A stretch of DNA of 64,000 bases from Pelagerythrobacter sp041912895. Lineage in GTDB: Bacteria; Pseudomonadota; Alphaproteobacteria; Sphingomonadales; Sphingomonadaceae. Below, piece after piece: positions 8,278-16,488 of the stretch; position 1 is the first letter of the stretch; each line of letters opens with the position of its first letter. Location of the stretch: NCBI RefSeq assembly GCF_041912895.1, contig NZ_JAYSGI010000003.1, positions 186,001 through 250,000 of the forward strand. The letters run 5' to 3'. The notes beneath the pieces are model-generated. The model ran no database searches, was not told where the DNA came from, and saw nothing but the letters and a program-made list of their open reading frames with translations. The translations under genes and the position numbers were made by a program.

Positions 8278-8814
8278 ATGGCTCGCTGGTACATCATCCA
8301 CGCCTATTCCGGCTTCGAGAACAAGGTTCGCGACGCGATCATTTCGGAAGCCGAACGGCTCGGCCTGTCCGAAGCCGTGGAGGAGGTCGAGGTGCCGACC
8401 GAAACCGTCACCGAGATCAAGCGCGGCAAGAAGGTCCAGGTCGAACGCAAGTTCATGCCCGGCTACGTGCTGGCCAAGCTGCGGCTGACCGACGACGTCT
8501 ACCACCTCGTCAAGAACACCCCTAAGGTCACCGGCTTCCTCGGCTCGGGCAACAAGCCGCAGCCGATCTCCGAGAAAGAGGCCGCACGCTATTTCGGCGG
8601 TGTGGAAGAGGCCAAGTCCGCGCCCAAGCGCGACATCAGCGTCGACTACGAGATCGGCGATCAGGTCAAGGTGCTCGACGGGCCCTTCGCCAGCTTCAAC
8701 GGCGTGGTGGAAGAGCTCGATTTCGACAAGGCCAAGGTCAAGGTCAGCGTCTCGATCTTCGGCCGTGCGACCCCGGTGGAGCTCGACTTCGAGCAGGTCG
8801 AACTGGTCAAGTAA
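8278..8814 (+). CDS. nusG: Transcription termination/antitermination protein NusG
   Basis: A 178-residue protein with the NGN domain (WYIIHAYSGFENKV at the start, then RKFMPGYVLAKL, and TPKVTGFLGSGNKPQPIS) and a C-terminal KOW domain (GDQVKVLDGPFASFNGVVEELD). NusG binds RNA polymerase and couples it to Rho or the ribosome. It lies directly downstream of secE. Confidence 0.97.
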   Translation: MARWYIIHAYSGFENKVRDAIISEAERLGLSEAVEEVEVPTETVTEIKRGKKVQVERKFMPGYVLAKLRLTDDVYHLVKNTPKVTGFLGSGNKPQPISEKEAARYFGGVEEAKSAPKRDISVDYEIGDQVKVLDGPFASFNGVVEELDFDKAKVKVSVSIFGRATPVELDFEQVELVK

Positions 8815-8960
8815 TCGCATTGCTTTCGGCGCCCCTTTGGACTAGAGGCGCCGCTTCCCGAAAGGGAACCCCGTGCGGGAGGCGGAGCGATCCGCTGCTT
8901 GACCGCTTACCATGAGGCTCCGCTTGCGGCGGGGCCGACAGTGAGAAAAGGAGGCCAATC
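8815..8960 (+). promoter_or_regulatory. Leader region of rplK-rplA
   Basis: A 146-base gap between nusG and rplK with several short GC-rich inverted repeats (for example GGCGCC at 8830-8835 and 8848-8853) and a very strong ribosome site AAAAGGAGG at 8946-8954. In bacteria L1 commonly represses its own operon by binding an rRNA-like hairpin in the L11 leader; such a site could lie here, but I cannot fold or align it by eye. Confidence 0.35.
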
Positions 8961-9392
8961 GTGGCCAAGAAGATCGACGGCTATATCAAGCTGCAGGTGC
9001 CGGCCGGGGTTGCGAACCCCAGCCCGCCGATCGGCCCCGCGCTGGGCCAGCGCGGCGTCAACATCATGGAATTCTGCAAGGCGTTCAACGCCGCCACGCA
9101 GGACATGGAAAAGTCCATGCCGATCCCGACCATCATCACGGTCTACGCGGATCGTTCGTTCAGCTTCGTCACCAAGACCCCGCCCGCCAGCTTCCTGATC
9201 AAGCGCGCGGCCAAGCTGAAGTCGGGCTCGAAGGAGCCGGGCAAGGTGAAGGCCGGCTCGATCAAGCGCTCGCAGCTTGCCGAGATCGCCGAAACCAAGA
9301 TGGCCGATCTCAACGCGAACGATATCGATCAGGCGACGAAGATCATCGAAGGCTCCGCGCGTTCGATGGGCCTCGAAGTGGTGGAGGGCTGA
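8961..9392 (+). CDS. rplK: 50S ribosomal protein L11
   Basis: 143 residues. L11 signatures are KLQVPAGVANPSPPIGPALGQRGVNIMEFCKAFN at the N-terminus (split here as KLQVPAGVANPSPPIGPALG and QRGVNIMEFCKAFN) and the C-terminal RNA-binding domain ending DIDQATKIIEGSARSMGLEV. L11 forms the GTPase-associated stalk base with 23S rRNA. It starts with GTG, placed by the AAAAGGAGG ribosome site six bases upstream. Four bases separate it from rplA. Confidence 0.97.
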   Translation: MAKKIDGYIKLQVPAGVANPSPPIGPALGQRGVNIMEFCKAFNAATQDMEKSMPIPTIITVYADRSFSFVTKTPPASFLIKRAAKLKSGSKEPGKVKAGSIKRSQLAEIAETKMADLNANDIDQATKIIEGSARSMGLEVVEG

Positions 9393-9396
9393 ACCG

Positions 9397-10089
9397 ATGG
9401 CCAAGCAGACCAAGAAGCAGAAGACGCTCGCCGAACTCGACCGCGAGAAGCTCTACACCGTGAACGAGGCGATCGCCACGCTGCGCGAGCACAAGAGCAA
9501 GTTCGACGAGACGGTCGAAGTCGCGCTGAACCTCGGCGTCGATCCGCGCCATGCCGACCAGATGGTGCGCGGCATGGTCTCGCTGCCTTCGGGCACGGGC
9601 AAGGACGTCAAGGTCGCGGTGTTCGCCAAGGGCGACAACGCCGAGAAGGCGCTTGCCGCCGGTGCCGACAAGGTCGGCGCGGAAGACCTGATGGAAGACA
9701 TGCAGAACGGCAACCTCGACTATGACCGCGTGATCGCCACGCCGGACATGATGGGTGTCGTCGGCCGTCTGGGCAAGGTGCTCGGCCCCAAGGGCCTGAT
9801 GCCGAACCCCAAGCTCGGCACTGTGACGCCGAACGTGGAGCAGGCCGTGAAGGACGCCAAGGGCGGCCAGGTCGAATTCCGCGTGGAGAAACAGGGCATC
9901 ATCCACTCGGGCATCGGCAAGCTGTCGTTCAAGGACGAAGACCTGAAGACGAACTTCAAGGCGCTGACCGACGCGGTGGTGAAGGCCAAGCCGAGCGGTG
10001 CCAAGGGCAAGTACGTGCGCAAGGTCACACTGACCAGCTCGATGGGTCCGGGCCTCAAGCTCGACCTCGCCGAGGTGGAGGGCGCCTGA
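9397..10089 (+). CDS. rplA: 50S ribosomal protein L1
   Basis: 230 residues. It contains FDETVEVALNLGVDPRHADQ, the signature GRLGKVLGPKGLMPNPKLGT near residue 125, and GQVEFRVEKQGIIHSGIGKLSF. L1 binds 23S rRNA at the mobile E-site stalk and is usually the translational repressor of rplK-rplA. The operon ends here at a strong terminator; rplJ, rplL and rpoB do not follow. Confidence 0.97.
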   Translation: MAKQTKKQKTLAELDREKLYTVNEAIATLREHKSKFDETVEVALNLGVDPRHADQMVRGMVSLPSGTGKDVKVAVFAKGDNAEKALAAGADKVGAEDLMEDMQNGNLDYDRVIATPDMMGVVGRLGKVLGPKGLMPNPKLGTVTPNVEQAVKDAKGGQVEFRVEKQGIIHSGIGKLSFKDEDLKTNFKALTDAVVKAKPSGAKGKYVRKVTLTSSMGPGLKLDLAEVEGA

Positions 10090-10121
10090 CGCCTTCCCGC
10101 TGCGGCGGACTGTGAAATCGA

Positions 10122-10158
10122 AAAGGGGAGGGTTGGCCAGGCGCCGGCTCTCCCCTTT
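10122..10158. terminator. Bidirectional terminator after rplA
   Basis: AAAGGGGAG at 10122-10130 pairs with CTCCCCTTT at 10150-10158 around a loop that itself has short GC-rich complementarity (GGCCAGGCGCCGGC). The A/T-flanked stem serves both rplA and the convergent acyltransferase gene ending at 10165. Confidence 0.8.
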
Positions 10159-10164
10159 CGCGTT

Positions 10165-11076
10165 TCAGCCCCGCAGCATGCGCCGCGCGCCCGCCAGCGC
10201 GCCGCTGCCCTCGGCGATCCGCCTAGCCGCAGCGACCGATCCGTCGAACGCGGCAAGCGCGCCTACGAGCAGGCGGTTGGCGGCGCGGCCGCGCAACAGG
10301 AAGAAGCTCGCGGCTTCGACCGACGCGGTGCCGAACAGCGCCTTGTGCGCGCCTTCGCCCTCGGTGAAATCGAAGAACCGGAAGCGCCGCTCGGCGTAGA
10401 GCGTTTCGAGCGCGGCGAGCTGGAGCACGGTGCCGGGCGAGAGGTGCGACAGTGCGGGGGCGTAACCGAGCCAGGCATAGACCAGCGTCTCGCCCTCGAC
10501 CGGCAGGCACAGGTAGCTGGCGGGCTTGCCGTCCAGCCACAGGATGAAGGCGCGCAACCGGTCGTCCGCGGCCGCCTCGCGCAACGCCGCCTGCGCCTCG
10601 AGCGCTTCGGGTAGCCCGGCATCGAGCAGGCGCCCCTGATAGGTTTCGCGCGAAAGCGGCAGCGCGGCGGCGAGGAATTCGTCGAACCCGCGCGCGCCGC
10701 GATATTCGCGCAGGTCCAGCGTGCCCTCGGCCGCTTCGGCAAACTTGCGCTGCTTGCGCCGCAGCGTCGAACGGGTCTTGCTCGAGAATCCGGCCATATA
10801 AGCGTCGAAGCCGCCGTCCATCGCGATGTAGTGGCGGCGGTAACGCTGGAAGCCGCCGGGGATCATGTCCGGATTGTCCGCGATCAGCGCTTCGGCGGTC
10901 TCCAACGGTGCGGAGAGAACGCGGTAGCCGTCGGCCTCGGCTGCGAGATCGGGCAAGGCGCGCGATGCGCCCGCGACCAGGTCCTCCAGCGAATGGCGCA
11001 CCGTCACCAGCTTGCGCGGCACCGCGAACAGTTCGCGCGAACCGGCGACGAAGCGGATCGGCGTCGCCGCACCCAT
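10165..11076 (-). CDS. FemAB-like GNAT-superfamily acyltransferase (BioF2-like domain)
   Basis: A 303-residue protein of the Acetyltransf_6/FemAB-like group. Features are FSSKTRSTLRRKQRKFAE near residue 100, an FDEFLAAALPLSRETYQGR segment, AFILWLDGKPASYLCLP, YAWLGYAPALSHLSPGTVLQL and FFDFTEGEGAHKALFGT, which follow the family pattern around the acceptor and acyl-CoA sites. Such proteins often sit in exopolysaccharide loci and are thought to acylate or aminoacylate sugars or peptides. The ATG at 11076 shares one base with the deacetylase stop (TGATG), so the two are translationally coupled. The much longer open frame upstream is a shadow of the deacetylase gene. Confidence 0.75.
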   Translation of the reverse strand: MGAATPIRFVAGSRELFAVPRKLVTVRHSLEDLVAGASRALPDLAAEADGYRVLSAPLETAEALIADNPDMIPGGFQRYRRHYIAMDGGFDAYMAGFSSKTRSTLRRKQRKFAEAAEGTLDLREYRGARGFDEFLAAALPLSRETYQGRLLDAGLPEALEAQAALREAAADDRLRAFILWLDGKPASYLCLPVEGETLVYAWLGYAPALSHLSPGTVLQLAALETLYAERRFRFFDFTEGEGAHKALFGTASVEAASFFLLRGRAANRLLVGALAAFDGSVAAARRIAEGSGALAGARRMLRG

Positions 11077-12038
11077 CAGCGCGCGCCGTAGAGTCCGTTC
11101 GCGATGATCTGCTCGGCGATTCGCAGCCCTTCGCGGATCGAGCTGACCGGCAGCACCGGGCGCGGCGCGTCCATCGCGTCGGCAACGGGCGGGCGGCTGG
11201 CGTAAGTCGCGCTCTCGACCCCCGGCATCGAGGCCAACCCTTCGCACAGCGCCGCGAACCTGCGGCGCACGATCGCGTTTGCGCGCCGGCGCTCGCGACA
11301 GAGCAGCTCGAAGCTGTGCGAAACGATGGTGAAGCTCGCCAGATCGTGATCGCGCGCGTGGCGGATCGCAGCGAGCATCTCGCGCGAGGAGATCGCGGTG
11401 ACCTGCGCATGGCGCAGCCGTCCGCCGAGCGTGCGGATGCACCCGGTCGGCACCTCGATCACGCCGCAATGCCGGAGCGGTCGGCGATGCCGCCGCGCGA
11501 GCGAGATGCGGCACGCGCCGCCCTCGATTCCCGGTGTGTGGCTCGTATCGTAGCGCAGCCCGATCGCCGCGAGCGCGCGCAGTGTGTCGTCGTTCGCGCC
11601 GTAGTTGCCCGCGCGGAAAGCGACCGGCGCGGGCGCGCCTGCCGCGACCAGCGCACCGCGCGCCCAGTCGAGGATCGCCTGCTGATCCTCCAGCGTGAAA
11701 TCGGCGAGGTTGCGGCCGCTCCGCCCGCGCACCGGGCTTGCCGCACCCGCCAGCGCGAGCCATTCGGTGTGGCAGTGCAATTGCACGTCGTGCCCGCGCT
11801 CGACGATCGGCCCGACGACGTCGGCGATCGCCTCGCGCCCGTAGAGCAGCGCGGGCATGGGATCGACGAAGAACACCCCGCGAATGCCGTGCCGCTCCAT
11901 CACGTCCATTTTATGGAACACGCCGACCGCGCCGCTCGGCGTCTCGCAGGCGATCGAGCGCGCGAAGTTCTCCGCCCGGCCAAGCCCGGCGAAATCCGCC
12001 GCGTATTCGGTGTCGATCGTGATGTAGACCGCGGTCAT
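11076..12038 (-). CDS. Polysaccharide deacetylase-like protein (NodB-type fold)
   Basis: A 320-residue protein starting VYITIDTEYA, matching the first NodB motif. HGIRGVFFVDP follows, then HDVQLHCHTEW (metal-binding His-x-x-x-His-like motif) and PVAFRAGNYGANDDTLRALAAIGLRYDTSH, which resembles the catalytic Arg and substrate-groove motif of carbohydrate esterase family 4. A role in removing acetyl groups from surface polysaccharide is likely; the substrate is unknown. No signal peptide is seen, so it may act in the cytoplasm. It is coupled to the acyltransferase downstream. Confidence 0.8.
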   Translation of the reverse strand: MTAVYITIDTEYAADFAGLGRAENFARSIACETPSGAVGVFHKMDVMERHGIRGVFFVDPMPALLYGREAIADVVGPIVERGHDVQLHCHTEWLALAGAASPVRGRSGRNLADFTLEDQQAILDWARGALVAAGAPAPVAFRAGNYGANDDTLRALAAIGLRYDTSHTPGIEGGACRISLARRHRRPLRHCGVIEVPTGCIRTLGGRLRHAQVTAISSREMLAAIRHARDHDLASFTIVSHSFELLCRERRRANAIVRRRFAALCEGLASMPGVESATYASRPPVADAMDAPRPVLPVSSIREGLRIAEQIIANGLYGAR

Positions 12039-12073
12039 GCCGCGGTTCGTAGCGCGACGAGGTTAAAGCCCGG

Positions 12074-12829
12074 TTAGATGCCGCCCGGCGTGAAATCGAA
12101 GCCGAGTTCGCCAAGCCCCTCGCAGAGCGTGTGCATGCAGCTTTGCAGCGCGTCGGCGTCGGTCGAGCGGATCACGAAGTTCGCGCCCACCTTCCCCTCG
12201 CGGAAGAAGGGGTAGCTGCCGATCTGGCAGTTCTCGTGCGCCTTTTCCACCTCGCGCAGCAAGGTGGCGACCTCGCTTTCGGGGATGAACCCGCCGACCG
12301 TCTCGCTCAGCAGCGGCGCGCCGCCTTCGAGCGTGCCAGTCAGCGCGTCGAGCATCTGCGCGGCGATGTGCGGCACGCCCGCCATCATGTGGACGTTGCC
12401 GATCCTGATCCCCGGCGCGCCCGACATGCGATTGGGTATGAGGTCCGCGCCTTCGGGCACGCGGGCCATGCGCAACCGCCCTTCGTTCACTCCACCTTTG
12501 TCGGCGTAGTACCGTTCCAGGATCGCGCGCGCCTGCGGGTGGATCACCACCGGCACGTCGAGCGCGGCGGCGACCGCATCGACCGTGATGTCGTCGTGCG
12601 TCGGGCCGATCCCACCGGTGGTGAAGAGATAGTCGTTCGCTTGGCGCAGCGCGTTCACCGCCTCCACGATCCGGCCCTGCACATCGGGCACCACACGCAC
12701 TTCGGCGAGGCGAATGCCCTGCACCTGAAGCCAGCTCGCGATCTGCGCGATGTTCCTGTCGTGCGTGCGGCCCGAGAGGATTTCGTCGCCGATCACCACG
12801 AGGCCGGCGGTGTAGATGCGCTCGCTCAT
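12074..12829 (-). CDS. CinA-type molybdopterin-binding-domain protein (short form)
   Basis: 251 residues with the MoaB/CinA N-domain: VVIGDEILSGRTHDRN at the start, DYLFTTGGIGPTHDDIT near residue 90, and NRMSGAPGIRIGNVHMMAGVPHI. The C-terminal nicotinamide-nucleotide amidase domain of full CinA is absent. Short forms occur widely in alphaproteobacteria and are annotated as competence/damage-inducible protein A; ADP-ribose pyrophosphatase activity is known for some relatives. It is monocistronic or follows the monooxygenase gene by 40 bases on the same strand. Confidence 0.88.
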   Translation of the reverse strand: MSERIYTAGLVVIGDEILSGRTHDRNIAQIASWLQVQGIRLAEVRVVPDVQGRIVEAVNALRQANDYLFTTGGIGPTHDDITVDAVAAALDVPVVIHPQARAILERYYADKGGVNEGRLRMARVPEGADLIPNRMSGAPGIRIGNVHMMAGVPHIAAQMLDALTGTLEGGAPLLSETVGGFIPESEVATLLREVEKAHENCQIGSYPFFREGKVGANFVIRSTDADALQSCMHTLCEGLGELGFDFTPGGI

Positions 12830-12869
12830 GCGGAAGGGTTAGGCGAGGGCGGCGATGCGGGGAAGGGTC

Positions 12870-14372
12870 TTATTCCGCCGCTTCGAGCTGCGGTTCGGCG
12901 GCGGCATCCGCGCGGCGCAGTGCCAAGATGCCGTCCTCGATGGGGTCGGTCGCCATGCGCTTGCGATCGAGCACGTATTCCTGATTGAGCCGCCACGGGA
13001 AGGCGACCGCGTTCTTCGGCATGATGTGGCGCGAGCGCTGGATATAGCCGGAGGAGAAATCGAAGATGTCGTCCTCCTCCAGCTTCGCTTCGTCGGCTTC
13101 GGTCAGCACCGGCACCGCTATGTCCGCGCGCTTCGCCGCCATCTCGTTGAGCAGGCGGCAAATGTAGTCCGAGTTGATGTCCGCACGCAGCGTCCAACTC
13201 GCGTTGAGATAGCCGAACACCACCGCGAGGTTGGGCAGGTTCGAGAACATGCAGCCCTTGTAGTAATAGCGCTGCGCGAAATCGACCGGCGCACCATCCT
13301 GGCTGATCGCGATCTTGCCCGCGACCGCGAGCTTGAGGCCGGTGGCGGTGACGATCACGTCGGCGGGCAGCACCTTGCCGCCTTCGAGTTCGATACCCTC
13401 TTTCACGAAGCCAGCGATGCGCCCGGTTTCGATAGTCGCCCGGTCGCCGCGGATCGCTTCGAACAGGTCGTTGTCGGGTACGAGGCACAGCCGCTGGTCC
13501 CACGGGTTGTAGGGCGGGGTGAACGCGGCGACGTCGTAGCCCGTGCCGCCGAACGCCCTGTCGATGCGCTTGTGGAGGAATTCCTTGACCTTCTCCGGCT
13601 TCTCCCGCGCGCGTTTGAAGCCGATGTCCTGCATCTTGATGTTCTTCCACCGGGTGATCCGGTAGGCGAGCCTTTCGGGCAGCACGCGGCGCAGGAAGTT
13701 GGCGATGCGATCCTTCGCCGGACGCGAGAACATCCATGTCGGGGTGCGCTGGAGCATCGTGACGTGCCCGGCCTTGCGCGCCATCGCGGGCACGATGGTC
13801 ACGGCAGTCGCGCCCGATCCGATCACTACCACGCGCTTGCCGGCGTAATCGAAATCCTCGGGCCAGAATTGCGGATGGACGACCTGCCCGGAAAATTCGC
13901 CGAAATCGAAGCCGGGGTCGAACGGCTCGTCGTAGTCGTAATAGCCCGAGCCGAGGTAGAGGAAGTTCGCGGTCAGCCGCGTCACGCTGCCGTCGGCCAG
14001 CTCGATCTCGACATGCCAGCGTGCCTCGTCGCCGCGCCAGTCTGCGCTCAGCACCTTGTGCCCGAAGCGGATGTGCTCGCGGATGCCGCGCTCGTCCACG
14101 ATGCGGTGGAGATAGTCGAGGATCGCGGGCGCATCGGCGATCGATTTCTCGTGCCGCCACGGTTCGAAATTGAAGCCGAGCGTGTGCATGTCGCTGTCGG
14201 ACCGGACGCCGGGATAGCGGAACAGATCCCACGTGCCGCCCAGGTTCTCGCGCCGCTCGACGAGGGCGTAGCTGCGGCCGGGGCACAGCGTTTCCATGTG
14301 CGCGGCCATGCCGATGCCGGAAATGCCCGCGCCTACGATCAGGACGTCGAAGTCGGGATTCGTCGCCAGCAT
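12870..14372 (-). CDS. Flavin-containing Baeyer-Villiger-type monooxygenase
   Basis: A 500-residue class B flavoprotein. The FAD motif VGAGISGIGMAAH is at the N-terminus, the signature FSGQVVHPQFWPED (FxGxxxHxxxW) near residue 160, and the NADPH motif VVVIGSGATAV just after. It resembles the SDR-less FMO/BVMO proteins that insert oxygen into ketones, steroids or long-chain substrates. The ATG at 14372 follows AGGAGA at 6-7 bases; the frame stays open to 14573 but without a ribosome site. The substrate is not predictable. Divergent from the TonB receptor gene. Confidence 0.88.
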   Translation of the reverse strand: MLATNPDFDVLIVGAGISGIGMAAHMETLCPGRSYALVERRENLGGTWDLFRYPGVRSDSDMHTLGFNFEPWRHEKSIADAPAILDYLHRIVDERGIREHIRFGHKVLSADWRGDEARWHVEIELADGSVTRLTANFLYLGSGYYDYDEPFDPGFDFGEFSGQVVHPQFWPEDFDYAGKRVVVIGSGATAVTIVPAMARKAGHVTMLQRTPTWMFSRPAKDRIANFLRRVLPERLAYRITRWKNIKMQDIGFKRAREKPEKVKEFLHKRIDRAFGGTGYDVAAFTPPYNPWDQRLCLVPDNDLFEAIRGDRATIETGRIAGFVKEGIELEGGKVLPADVIVTATGLKLAVAGKIAISQDGAPVDFAQRYYYKGCMFSNLPNLAVVFGYLNASWTLRADINSDYICRLLNEMAAKRADIAVPVLTEADEAKLEEDDIFDFSSGYIQRSRHIMPKNAVAFPWRLNQEYVLDRKRMATDPIEDGILALRRADAAAEPQLEAAE

Positions 14373-14478
14373 GCCTCTCTCCTCTTGACGCGAACGTAAA
14401 TCATCGCGCCGGGCTTGGCGAGTCCCCGATGGCAAATTGCAACTGACTGGCGCCGCGCGATCGGATAGGGCGCGGGGC

Positions 14479-16488
14479 ATGCCTGCACGCCTTGCCCTTG
14501 CCGCCAGCGTCCCCTTCGCGATCACCGTGCCCGCCGCGGCGGAAGAAAGCGTGGGGCCGGTCATCGTCGTCACCGGCCAAGGCCTGGAGGAGACGCCCGC
14601 CGCCCCGGCTTACGACGCGGTGGAGATCGCGCGCGAGCAGATCGTCGCCGCGCCTTCGGGGCGGATCGAGGAGGTGCTCGGCGCGGTGGCGGGCTTCCAG
14701 CAGTTCCGCCGCTCCGACAGCCGCTCGTCGAACCCGAGCGCGCAGGGGGTGACGCTGCGCGCATTGGGCGGCAACGCGACCAGCCGCGCGCTGGTGCTGC
14801 TCGACGGAGTGCCGATGGCCGATCCGTTCTTCGGCTATATCCCGCTGAGCGCGCTCGCGCCCGAACGGCTCGGCGCGGTCCGGGTGACGCGCGGAGGCGG
14901 CTCAGGCCCGTTCGGCGCGGGCGCGCTGGCCGGGCGGATCGAACTGGAGAGCGCGGGCCCGGGCCAACTCGCGCCGCGATCGGCCTCGCTGCTTGCCAAC
15001 GATCGCGGGGAAACCGAGGCGAGCCTCGGCGTGGCGCAGGAACTGGGCGCAGGCTTTGCCACGATCGACGGGCGCTGGGACCGCGGCAAGGGCTTCTTCA
15101 CCACGCCGGAGGACCAGCGCGTTCCCGCGACCGCGAGGGCGGCATTCGATAGCTGGTCGGTCGGCGTGCGCAGCGGCGCGCCGCTGGGTGAGAGTATCGA
15201 ATTGCAGACACGCGCGCTGGCCTTCCGCGACGATCGCACGCTGCGTTTCGCAGGCGCGGATTCGGCGAGCGAGGGGCAGGATGCGAGCTTGCGGGTGGTC
15301 GGGCGCGGGCTTTGGCAATTCGAGGCGCTGGGATACGTGCAGGCGCGCAATTTCTCCAACGTCGTCGTCAGTTCGAGCAGCTTCACCCGCGTGCTCGACC
15401 AGCGCAACACGCCCTCGACCGGGCTCGGCGGCAAGCTGGAACTGCGCCCGCCGCTGGGCGCGGATCATGTGCTGCGCGTCGGCGTCGATTACCGCCGCGC
15501 CTCGGGCGAGTTGCAGGAGGAAGCCTATAGCGCGATGTCTGGTGCGCTGACCGAACGGCGGCGCGCGGGCGGCACCAACGGCGATCTCGGGCTGTTTGCG
15601 GAGCACGACTGGTCGCTCGGCGAGCGGCTGGTGCTGAGCGGCGGACTGCGGCTCGATCGCACGACGATTTCGGACGGATTTTACCGCGCGGTCGATGCGG
15701 GCGGCGTGCTGGTCGAGGAAACCATCGCGCCGGATCGTTCGGACTGGACGCTCGGCTGGCGCGCGGGCGCCGCGTTCGATGTGGCGGACAGCGTGCGGTT
15801 GCGCGCGGCGGCCTATACCGCGCTGCGCCAGCCCACGCTCAACGAGCTTTACCGGCCCTTCGTGGTCTTCCCGGTGGTGACGCAGGCCAACGCTGCGCTC
15901 GCCAACGAGCGGCTGGAAGGGTTCGAGGCGGGGGTCGATTTCGCGCCGGTCGAGGGGATGGAATTCACCCTGACCGCGTTCGATAATCGGGTGGAGGATG
16001 CGGTGGCCAACGTCACGCTCTCGCCCAACCTGCGCCAGCGGCGCAACCTGCCCGCGATCGAATCGCGCGGGCTCGAAGGCGGGGTCGGGTTAACGCGTGG
16101 CACCCTGCGTTTCGACGGGACGCTCGCCTACACCGATGCCGAGGTAAAGGGCGAGGGGCCGTCCGCCGATCTCGACGGCAACCGCCCCGCGCAGACACCA
16201 CGCTGGGCGGCGGGCGCTTCGCTGGCATGGACGCCGGCGGAAGGCTGGCTGCTCTCGGCCTCGCTGCGCCACGTCGGCGCGCAGTTCGAGGACGATCTGG
16301 AGGCTGACGTGCTGCCCGCCGCGACCACGCTCGGCGCTTATGCGCAGGCCCCGATCGGCGGCAGGCTGTCGCTGGTGCTGCGGGGCGAGAACCTGACCGG
16401 CGAAACGGTGGTGACGCGCAATTCCGGCGGCTCGATCGACCTCGGCGCCCCTCGTACCGTGTGGGCGGGGCTGCGCTGGGGTTACTGA
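14479..16488 (+). CDS. TonB-dependent outer-membrane receptor
   Basis: 669 residues. A signal peptide ends near AAAEE, followed by a TonB-box-like VGPVIVVTG and the plug domain (QGVTLRALGGNATSRALVLLDGVPMADP, shown here only in part, then VRVTRGGGSGPFGAGALAG). The remainder is a beta-barrel ending in aromatic-rich WAGLRWGY, as expected for outer-membrane insertion. It imports a scarce ligand using TonB energy; the ligand is not clear and no metal or vitamin gene is adjacent. The 3' end overlaps the convergent malonyltransferase-like gene by seven bases. A TTG at 14437 is a less likely start. Confidence 0.9.
   Translation: MPARLALAASVPFAITVPAAAEESVGPVIVVTGQGLEETPAAPAYDAVEIAREQIVAAPSGRIEEVLGAVAGFQQFRRSDSRSSNPSAQGVTLRALGGNATSRALVLLDGVPMADPFFGYIPLSALAPERLGAVRVTRGGGSGPFGAGALAGRIELESAGPGQLAPRSASLLANDRGETEASLGVAQELGAGFATIDGRWDRGKGFFTTPEDQRVPATARAAFDSWSVGVRSGAPLGESIELQTRALAFRDDRTLRFAGADSASEGQDASLRVVGRGLWQFEALGYVQARNFSNVVVSSSSFTRVLDQRNTPSTGLGGKLELRPPLGADHVLRVGVDYRRASGELQEEAYSAMSGALTERRRAGGTNGDLGLFAEHDWSLGERLVLSGGLRLDRTTISDGFYRAVDAGGVLVEETIAPDRSDWTLGWRAGAAFDVADSVRLRAAAYTALRQPTLNELYRPFVVFPVVTQANAALANERLEGFEAGVDFAPVEGMEFTLTAFDNRVEDAVANVTLSPNLRQRRNLPAIESRGLEGGVGLTRGTLRFDGTLAYTDAEVKGEGPSADLDGNRPAQTPRWAAGASLAWTPAEGWLLSASLRHVGAQFEDDLEADVLPAATTLGAYAQAPIGGRLSLVLRGENLTGETVVTRNSGGSIDLGAPRTVWAGLRWGY

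Noticed and set aside
11077..11763. N-terminal extension of the FemAB-like protein up to 11763
   Set aside because: The extra ~230 residues are Arg/Ala-rich and overlap the deacetylase gene. The ATG at 11076 with a TGATG overlap is the natural start.
12855..14399. A 514-codon plus-strand frame opposite the monooxygenase
   Set aside because: It mirrors the FAD and NADPH motifs of the minus-strand gene and shows no protein-like pattern.
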